A stretch of 46,231 nucleotides of DNA from positions 1 through 46,231 of the forward strand of contig CAIRZD010000010.1 of assembly GCA_903882965.1 (NCBI GenBank). Direction: 5' to 3'. The notes under the pieces are model-generated. The model saw nothing but the letters and a program-made list of their open reading frames with translations, made no database searches and was not told the DNA's origin. The stretch's first letter is position 1. Every line of letters begins with the position of its first letter. The stretch comes from an uncultured Bacteroidota bacterium. GTDB lineage: Bacteria > Bacteroidota > Bacteroidia > Chitinophagales > Chitinophagaceae. The position numbers and the translations under genes are program-made. This document shows, piece after piece, positions 41,093 to 46,231 of the stretch.

Positions 41093-41578
41093 ATGCAAAC
41101 ACCCGAAGAACGGAAACAAAAGAAAGCAGCCCGAAACAAAAAGTGGCGGGAAGCAAATATTGAAAGATGTGCTACTGTCACCAAAAAATACAGGCAATCA
41201 CACTTAATAGAATTCAATGAATACCGTAATGAATACAGAAAGAAAAATCCAAGAGGGATTTATGATGTCGTAAAGCAAGGGGCAAAAAGGAGGAACTTGC
41301 CTTTTGAACTAAATAGAGATGCCTTTGAAGTTTGGTATCTGAATCAGCCTAGAATTTGCGTCTATTGTAAACGGTCAGAATCAGTAGTTGTGCAAGATAA
41401 ATTAGTGCAAAAAGAATCTCAAAGATTAACTATTGACAGGATGGATAATTCGTTGGGGTATAGCATTTCTAACATAGCCCTCAGTTGTCAAAGGTGCAAT
41501 AATATAAAAGGGAATTTCTTTACTTATGATGAAATGGTTAAGATTGGTAGAATAATCAGACAAAAATTACTATGCTAG
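41093..41578 (+). CDS. HNH endonuclease paired with a methyltransferase
   Basis: 161 residues from MQTPEERKQ (ATG 41093). An upstream in-frame ATG at 41066 lies inside the promoter spacer and is rejected. The N-terminus is basic. The C-terminal half holds CVYCKRSES, RLTIDRMDNSLGYSISNIALSCQRCNNIKGNF, the Cys/His-Asp-Asn pattern of HNH endonucleases. Its end overlaps the start of the methyltransferase (41572), so both are made together. Confidence 0.83.
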   Translation: MQTPEERKQKKAARNKKWREANIERCATVTKKYRQSHLIEFNEYRNEYRKKNPRGIYDVVKQGAKRRNLPFELNRDAFEVWYLNQPRICVYCKRSESVVVQDKLVQKESQRLTIDRMDNSLGYSISNIALSCQRCNNIKGNFFTYDEMVKIGRIIRQKLLC

Positions 41579-42189
41579 ATATTAGAAATTGTGATTGTAT
41601 GGATATGATGAAGGAATTTCCCGACAATCACTTTGAACTGGCTATTGTTGATCCGCCTTACGGATTGGGCAAACGAACTACTGATGGAGGCACGAAAAGA
41701 AATACTCAAACTAAATTTATGCAGGATATACGGAGAACAAATTGGGATGACAATGTGCCTACTGATGAATACTGGAAAGAGTTGTTTAGAGTATCTAAAA
41801 ATCAAATTGTGTGGGGTGGAAACTACTTTGGCTTACCTGCACACCGTTGTTTCATTGTGTGGGATAAAATGACCTATGTGCCAACAATGAGCCAAGTAGA
41901 ACAGGCGTGGACTTCTTTTGATAGCCCTGCACGATTGAAGAAGATAAACAGCAATAATGCAAACAGAATACACCCGACCCAAAAACCAATATCATTATAT
42001 AAATGGCTTCTTTCAAACTACGCCAAAAATGGCGACAAGATACTTGACACCCACATGGGCAGCGGCTCAATAGCCATCGCTTGTCAACAGATGGGCTACG
42101 ACCTCACCGCCTGCGAGCTGGACAAAGACTACTATGACGACGCCATGAAACGAATTGAACTAAACACAAGACAGACAAGTATTTTTTAA
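41572..42189 (+). CDS. DNA adenine-N6 (or cytosine-N4) methyltransferase
   Basis: A 205-residue enzyme with the order DPPYG (27-31), HPTQKP (134-139), then the SAM motif DTHMGSGS (159-166), typical of beta-type amino-methyltransferases. It overlaps the HNH gene by seven bases. The last 14 codons and the 3' flank are duplicated in inverted form at 35808-35888. Probable role: protection of phage DNA, possibly as partner of the HNH enzyme. Confidence 0.88.
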   Translation: MLDIRNCDCMDMMKEFPDNHFELAIVDPPYGLGKRTTDGGTKRNTQTKFMQDIRRTNWDDNVPTDEYWKELFRVSKNQIVWGGNYFGLPAHRCFIVWDKMTYVPTMSQVEQAWTSFDSPARLKKINSNNANRIHPTQKPISLYKWLLSNYAKNGDKILDTHMGSGSIAIACQQMGYDLTACELDKDYYDDAMKRIELNTRQTSIF

Positions 42190-42229
42190 CAATAAAGACC
42201 CGATTGGGTGTAATAAGTATATAGTTGCC
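42148..42229. repeat. Copy c of the 82-bp inverted duplication; right end of the cassette
   Basis: The reverse complement of 35808-35888 with only a few differences near CCCGATTGGG. Its last 18 bases (42212-42229) are the exact inverted match of 40964-40981. Confidence 0.88.
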
Positions 42230-42238
42230 AATTATAAA

Positions 42239-42952
42239 ATGTCAAACTTAGCCGTACCAACACTTTCAGACCTTGTGAATGAGTCTGATGAACTTTACAA
42301 AGACAACGCCTTTATGGTATTACTGAATCAAGACCCGCCGGATAAATGGCTAGACTCGCACCCTATCATTAAAGTGAAAAATGCTAAAGGTGAATCGGTG
42401 CCATTGAAATATCTGCCCATTACCCGCGTTGAGTATATACTTAGCCGAATATTTACTAAGTGGTGGGTAGAGGTCAAAGACGTGAAGCTGGTGGCTAATA
42501 GTGTGGTGGTCACAGTGAGGGTATTTGTAAAGAACCCGACCAATGGAGAAATAGAATGGAATGATGGTATAGGCGCAAGCCCCATACAGATAAAGGCCAA
42601 TAGCGGTGGCGCAATAGATTTTCAAAACATGCAATCTGCCGCCATTCAAATGTCTGCTCCTGCTGCTGAGTCATACGCGGTGAAAGATGCTGCTGAAAAG
42701 TGGGGAAAGATATTCGGTAAAGACCTCAACAGAAAGGATGTTATTGATTATAGCAGCTTACTTAAAGAAGAGAACTGCACCTTTGATGAACTAAATGAAC
42801 TTTACGAAACTCTTGATAAATATGAAACCGAAAGGGGTATTGACCTGCTGACCGATGATGAACGCGCACAGGCTTTGAGGGTCATAAAGAACAAAGAGGA
42901 GCGCACCTATAATGTTATTCGCAAACTACTCACCACAAAACTAGGCATATGA
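42239..42952 (+). CDS. Single-strand annealing protein, Rad52-like
   Basis: A 237-residue protein. KYLPITRVEYILSRIFTKWWVEVKDVKLVANSVVVTVRVFVKNP...GIGASPIQ and AESYAVKDAAEKWGKIFG (about residues 57-160) follow the Rad52/Sak-type annealing core. It is followed by an exonuclease and an SSB-like gene, the complete phage recombination set. It would anneal resected DNA during replication-linked recombination. Confidence 0.78.
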   Translation: MSNLAVPTLSDLVNESDELYKDNAFMVLLNQDPPDKWLDSHPIIKVKNAKGESVPLKYLPITRVEYILSRIFTKWWVEVKDVKLVANSVVVTVRVFVKNPTNGEIEWNDGIGASPIQIKANSGGAIDFQNMQSAAIQMSAPAAESYAVKDAAEKWGKIFGKDLNRKDVIDYSSLLKEENCTFDELNELYETLDKYETERGIDLLTDDERAQALRVIKNKEERTYNVIRKLLTTKLGI

Positions 42953-43737
42953 CACCAATCAAAAGCATAGGCAATTTTTCGTCCTCAGAGATAATAGCCC
43001 TGCTCAGTATGGGCAAAATAGAAATGACACCCGAAGAACTAGCAGCGCGTCCCAAGTCTGGGGTCGGGAGTGCTGTAAAGTATAAAGATGGCGGTCTTGG
43101 TACTGCTGCCATGACTTACATTAAGCAGACAAATTGGGAACGCCGGGCAGGACGATCTATGTCGCAAACTTCATGGTCTAAAGAAACGGCCTGGGGCAAG
43201 ATGTTAGAGTCTCGCGTATTTGACATTTTAGGCGGCTCATACAAGCGACTGGACATGGATGGCAGCTTACTACACCCGCGCATTGATTATTGGACTGGTA
43301 CGCCTGACGGAGAGAAATACAAGCTATTGGAGCGCGAGAAAGTGGCCGAGGTAAAATGTCCATTTACCTTAAACTCATTTTTCACTTTTGCCGATTGCAA
43401 GGACATAGCCGAGGTGAGGGATAAGCACCCTGACGGCGAGAAATATTACTGGCAATGTGTGTCCAATGGGTCTATGCTTGGGCTTGACAAGGCAGAACTT
43501 ATAATCTACTGTCCCTTTGAGGATGAATTAGAAGATATAGTCAAAGATGCACAGTTCGCTGCCGACATTCGCACAGAAAAATGGATTGAGCGTTGTACTA
43601 GCAGCGAATTGCCTTATTTGATACGCAATAAGAGCTATAACAATATTATTGTATTCGATTTCGACATCCCACAGGCAGATAAGGATTATTTGGAATCACG
43701 AGTGATAGAGGCGGGTAAACAACTAATAAATATATAA
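42949..43737 (+). CDS. Recombination exonuclease, YqaJ/lambda-exo-like
   Basis: A 262-residue PD-(D/E)XK nuclease. GTPDG (117-121) and EVKCP (134-138) supply the acidic residues and lysine; KYYWQCVSNGSML follows the family pattern. It resects 5' ends so that the annealing protein encoded upstream can act. It starts inside the end of that gene (ATGA overlap). Confidence 0.85.
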   Translation: MTPIKSIGNFSSSEIIALLSMGKIEMTPEELAARPKSGVGSAVKYKDGGLGTAAMTYIKQTNWERRAGRSMSQTSWSKETAWGKMLESRVFDILGGSYKRLDMDGSLLHPRIDYWTGTPDGEKYKLLEREKVAEVKCPFTLNSFFTFADCKDIAEVRDKHPDGEKYYWQCVSNGSMLGLDKAELIIYCPFEDELEDIVKDAQFAADIRTEKWIERCTSSELPYLIRNKSYNNIIVFDFDIPQADKDYLESRVIEAGKQLINI

Positions 43738-43739
43738 CA

Positions 43740-44063
43740 ATGGCAGACAACAAATTTCCGCAAGGACTAAAAGGCTTTCAGAAACACCAAAATTCGCCCG
43801 ATTTCGTAGTAGGGCAGTTAATCATTGAGCCACGCGCTTTATTCGACTGGTTTAAGACCGAAGAGGGACGCGCCTCACTGAAAGACTACAATGGCACAAA
43901 GCAAGCTAAATTCAGCATCCTAAAGAGCAAACAAGGAAACTTTTTGAACTTTCAAGTGGATACGTATGAGAAGCCAGAAGGCTATCAGGGTAAGCCTAAA
44001 TCGCAGGATCAGGAACAGTCTAAGTCAGAAAAGTATGATGATAGCGATGGGCTACCATTCTAA
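43740..44063 (+). CDS. Single-stranded DNA-binding protein, phage type
   Basis: A 107-residue protein with a beta-rich core (PDFVVGQLIIEPRALFDWF, KFSILKSKQGNFLNFQVDTYEK) and a polar linker ending in the acidic tail DDSDGLPF, similar to the SSB tip that binds partner proteins. Its place right after exonuclease and annealing genes supports the call. Confidence 0.68.
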   Translation: MADNKFPQGLKGFQKHQNSPDFVVGQLIIEPRALFDWFKTEEGRASLKDYNGTKQAKFSILKSKQGNFLNFQVDTYEKPEGYQGKPKSQDQEQSKSEKYDDSDGLPF

Positions 44064-44128
44064 AATGGTAGTAAAATAAATTCCCCCCTTTAAGACATAA
44101 GTATTTGAGATTTTAAAAATAAAAAGCC

Positions 44129-44554
44129 ATGACCGCATCAGACTACATATCAAGTAATATAGGCGTTTTAATGCCCCTTGTATTTTTCTTTATAGCTGTG
44201 ATAGCTGTTATGGTGTATGTATATGATGGAATCGTTTTGCATCTTAATTCAAAGGTTAAGGTATTGCGTAAACTTTATCATGAAAAATCTATTTCTAATG
44301 CCGGCTTAGAAATTGATGCTGCTATTCTTGAAAAGGCCATAAAGGCTTGTGAATCTGCAAATGTTTATCTTCACAAGGAATCTTCCGAGTGGAAAAAATC
44401 CTGCGAACAATGGATGGATGCCAATAAAAAACTATCTAAAGAACTTGAAGAAGAAAAGAGCAACTATAACAGAATGTCGAAGTCATTTAATAAAGTAGTT
44501 AGTCAGATCGGTGTGTTGAAAAGAAAAAAAAGTAAGCCATGCCTAGTTGAATAA
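44129..44554 (+). CDS. Membrane-anchored coiled-coil protein
   Basis: A 141-residue protein with one membrane segment at about 13-35 (VLMPLVFFFIAVIAVMVYVYDG) and a long charged coiled coil at about 75-130. It has no recognised family. The topology suggests an inner-membrane protein with a cytoplasmic helical arm. Confidence 0.6.
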   Translation: MTASDYISSNIGVLMPLVFFFIAVIAVMVYVYDGIVLHLNSKVKVLRKLYHEKSISNAGLEIDAAILEKAIKACESANVYLHKESSEWKKSCEQWMDANKKLSKELEEEKSNYNRMSKSFNKVVSQIGVLKRKKSKPCLVE

Positions 44555-44561
44555 GTATATA
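44546..44561 (-). repeat. Fourth copy (d) of the TATATACTTATT repeat family
   Basis: GTTGAATAAGTATATA is the exact reverse complement of 40970-40985 and overlaps the stop codon of the preceding gene. The shared 12-bp core also occurs in copies a and c. Confidence 0.75.
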
Positions 44562-44623
44562 ACAACATTTATTTTTTAATCATAAAACAAAGTAAAACGC
44601 GGAGACGGCGGTAAAGATCAGGC

Positions 44624-44697
44624 GGGGAGGTAGCGTAAATTGGATTACCGCCAAGAGTAATGTCAAGGCAATGCTGGTTCGAGTCCAGCCCTCTCCA
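44624..44697 (+). tRNA. tRNA-like element with atypical anticodon arm
   Basis: Acceptor GGGGAGG (44624-44630) / CCTCTCC (44690-44696) with one G-U, D-arm-like GCG/CGC with a GG-containing loop, and a perfect T arm GCTGG-TTCGAGT-CCAGC. Length fits a tRNA (about 74 nt), but no anticodon stem forms and CCA is not encoded. An alternative 8-bp pairing, GGCGGTAA (44607-44614) with TTACCGCC (44645-44652), extends the structure upstream and resembles the layout of the element at 26557-26671. Confidence 0.5.
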
Positions 44698-44714
44698 CAA
44701 CTGAGTTCTGTTTG

Positions 44715-45497
44715 ATGCCTATTATGAAGTCAGTCTACGAAATATTAAGATGCAAATTCCCCGAAAAGGAATATGCCCTACTCCAAGAGGTCAGCGATGC
44801 GGCTGGATTTTCTCGGTCAAGGTCTGCTGACTACATGATTATGTCTCTATACCCATCTCGCGGCAATTCGTTGTCTGGAGTGGAGCTAAAGAGCCACAGA
44901 GGGGATTGGCTGAATGAACTCAAGAAGCCCGACAAGGCTGAAAATATATTCCAATACTGCGACTACTTCTGGCTACTCACAGATGGTGATAATATTGCCA
45001 AGCTGGAGGAGATACCAGAGACGTGGGGTTGGATGTCTATCAAGGGTGGGCGAATCTCGATTATGAAAGTTGCGCCAAAGTTATCCCCAAAGCCGATAAC
45101 TAAAAGTTTCTTGGCGGCTCTACTTAAACGGGCTACGGATAAATCAAATTTCATCCATCGCTCATCTATTGAAGGTGAAATCAAGAATGCAGTGGAGCAG
45201 GGGATAAATAAACGAGCTGCTAATTTTGAGGACTTAAAAAATAAATATGATGAACTATCTACCTATGTCAGTGAATTCGAAAAGGCAACAGGCATAACCC
45301 TCAACCGTTATGTTCGGTGGAAAACCTCGCCAGCCCAAATAGGTCAAACGGTCAAGCTGATAGAGAATGGCGGAACAAAGAATATCGAAAAGGACTTGGC
45401 GCAACTACAAACAACAGCTAAAGACATCCACGAGCGTATAAGTGCTGCGCTGGAGAACCTAAAACTGGTTAATGAATTTGTCGAAACAAATCAATAA
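44715..45497 (+). CDS. MmcB-like putative nuclease (PD-(D/E)XK type)
   Basis: About 260 residues; the frame opens with a TTG at 44712, and ATG at 44715 or 44724 are likely starts. RSADYMIMSLYPSRGNSLSGVELKSHRGDWLNELKKPDKAENIFQYCDYFWLL (about residues 37-90) has the GVELK motif of the MmcB/DNA-repair-like nuclease family. The C-terminal half is helical with coiled-coil parts. It sits directly after the tRNA-like element. Confidence 0.7.
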   Translation: MPIMKSVYEILRCKFPEKEYALLQEVSDAAGFSRSRSADYMIMSLYPSRGNSLSGVELKSHRGDWLNELKKPDKAENIFQYCDYFWLLTDGDNIAKLEEIPETWGWMSIKGGRISIMKVAPKLSPKPITKSFLAALLKRATDKSNFIHRSSIEGEIKNAVEQGINKRAANFEDLKNKYDELSTYVSEFEKATGITLNRYVRWKTSPAQIGQTVKLIENGGTKNIEKDLAQLQTTAKDIHERISAALENLKLVNEFVETNQ

Positions 45498-45501
45498 AAA
45501 C

Positions 45502-45543
45502 GGCAGTGATATATTTTGATGTACACTAAAGTATATCATTGCC
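45502..45543. repeat. 12-bp inverted repeat
   Basis: GGCAGTGATATA (45502-45513) and TATATCATTGCC (45532-45543), one G-U mismatch, 18-nt spacer. It lies between two genes and ends before the ATG at 45554, so it could be an operator or leader hairpin. Confidence 0.55.
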
Positions 45544-45553
45544 TAAATCTGGC

Positions 45554-45667
45554 ATGTTTCATAAGTATGTGAAGGAGAATAACAACTTCATGGGGCAGTT
45601 GTACCGAGATGATCTCAAGCCGATGTTCGACAAATTAATTGAGCTAACCAAAACACCAATGCCATGA
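45554..45667 (+). CDS. Small hypothetical protein (37 aa)
   Basis: The ORF MFHKYVKENNNFMGQLYRDD... ends with a stop that overlaps the next ATG (ATGA), which supports translation. No family was recognised. Confidence 0.45.
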   Translation: MFHKYVKENNNFMGQLYRDDLKPMFDKLIELTKTPMP

Positions 45668-46074
45668 AAGATATTAGAGACTTTGATATTAAGCAAGCAC
45701 TTATAGACTTGAATCAGGCTGCAATTGATCATTTATTTTCAAAAGAAGAAAATGCAGTTGAGCGGCTACGTGAAATTAAAATTAAACAAGAACAAATCAT
45801 CCAAGCCTTCGAGAGCAAGGATAAGTGGATAGATGTGAATGAAAGACTGCCTGATAGAGAAACACCTGTTATAGGATATTTTCCTTGTGGTGATGAATCA
45901 GGAGCAAAAGTGGCAGGAGCAATCAGATATGGTAAAACACTTCATAGCGATGCACCTAATTCTACTGCACATTGCTTTATACCAACACATTGGATGCCAT
46001 TGCCAAATGCACCTGATAAAAAAAGCACCACCCTTTCGGATGATGCCCCTTTCAACCCTAAACCCAATTTATGA
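45664..46074 (+). CDS. DUF551-containing protein
   Basis: A 136-residue protein. The N-terminal half is helical (LIDLNQAAIDHLFSKEENAVERLREIKIKQ). The C-terminal half has the DUF551 pattern: WIDVNERLPDRETPVIGYFP and THWMPLPNAP. DUF551 genes are frequent accessory genes in phages; their role is unknown. It is the last visible plus-strand gene. Confidence 0.75.
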   Translation: MKDIRDFDIKQALIDLNQAAIDHLFSKEENAVERLREIKIKQEQIIQAFESKDKWIDVNERLPDRETPVIGYFPCGDESGAKVAGAIRYGKTLHSDAPNSTAHCFIPTHWMPLPNAPDKKSTTLSDDAPFNPKPNL

Positions 46075-46096
46075 AAAGAGTTTGAGTGTCTTTTGA

Positions 46097-46231
46097 TTAC
46101 TTTCCAGCTTCAGCTACCGCAGCAGCATATTTCTTGGGTGCAAAGATTTTCTCAAAGAAAGTCTTGATACCCGCAAATACCGGATTGCCTGTGCCTGATT
46201 CAAGATTGCCGATCAGAACTTCACCCTCTTC
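46097..46231 (-). CDS. C-terminal end of a gene entering from the right edge
   Basis: 44 codons ending in TAA at 46097-46099, convergent with the DUF551 gene. The visible part (VLIGNLESGTGNPVFAGIKTFFEKIFAPKKYAAA) is partly hydrophobic and basic. It is too short for a family call. Confidence 0.55.
   Translation of the reverse strand, partial: EEGEVLIGNLESGTGNPVFAGIKTFFEKIFAPKKYAAAVAEAGK

Overview
The window is one stretch of a tailed-phage genome (free phage or prophage) with a contractile tail and a Bacteroidota host. The sheath and tube genes, baseplate gp25-, J-, V- and D-like genes and a tape measure support the contractile tail. The host call rests on AT-rich DNA, repeated TAnnTTTG -7 boxes, several with a TTTG or TTG element about 19 bp upstream (the Bacteroidota primary-sigma promoter), MKK-type signal peptides, and protein types common in this phylum (DUF1064, BT4734-like primase, DUF6291-like). 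No integrase, transposase, CRISPR array or reverse transcriptase was seen. Both ends cut through genes. Portal, MuF, neck and virion-morphogenesis genes look Mu-like, while replication looks like a primase-helicase/recombination system and not transposition.

Layout. (1) 1-29635, minus strand: the virion module, transcribed right to left: ribbon-helix-helix protein, small and large terminase, a 1 kb non-coding interval, a neck protein, portal, MuF protein, virion morphogenesis protein, tail terminator, baseplate J, wedge-like protein, fibre, protease-scaffold, major capsid, sheath, tube, frameshifted chaperone, tape measure, hub and spike, collagen-like fibre, then holin-like, endolysin and secreted-nuclease genes. 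Homing endonucleases and one moron-like gene interrupt it. (2) 29636-29873: a divergent promoter region with two consensus host promoters and three direct operator-like repeats. (3) 29874-35396, plus strand: small early genes, a pseudoknotted RNA candidate, an HNH-AP2 endonuclease and a cytosine-5 methyltransferase. (4) 35393-39972, minus strand: DUF1064 protein, two methyltransferase fragments, small proteins, HNH protein, primase-helicase and replisome organizer. (5) 40110-46074, plus strand: HTH regulator, an inverted-repeat-bounded HNH/adenine-methyltransferase cassette, annealing protein + exonuclease + SSB, a tRNA-like element and accessory genes.

The least explained part is the interval 26485-27510. 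On the minus strand it can fold into a densely structured RNA: a 15-bp/10-bp pseudoknot starting at a consensus promoter, a three-way junction with a GAAA loop, and a tRNA-like 3' end. It also holds a second RNA of about 130 nt just downstream of terL, whose two hairpin loops are perfectly complementary over 7 nt. A further pseudoknotted RNA candidate, with its own consensus promoter, lies at 32887-33022. Other notable points: a neck protein split by carbohydrate-binding-like repeats; a terL reading frame broken inside the Walker A motif; an A9 slippery site in the tail chaperone gene; and an 82-bp inverted duplication joining two methyltransferase 3' ends.
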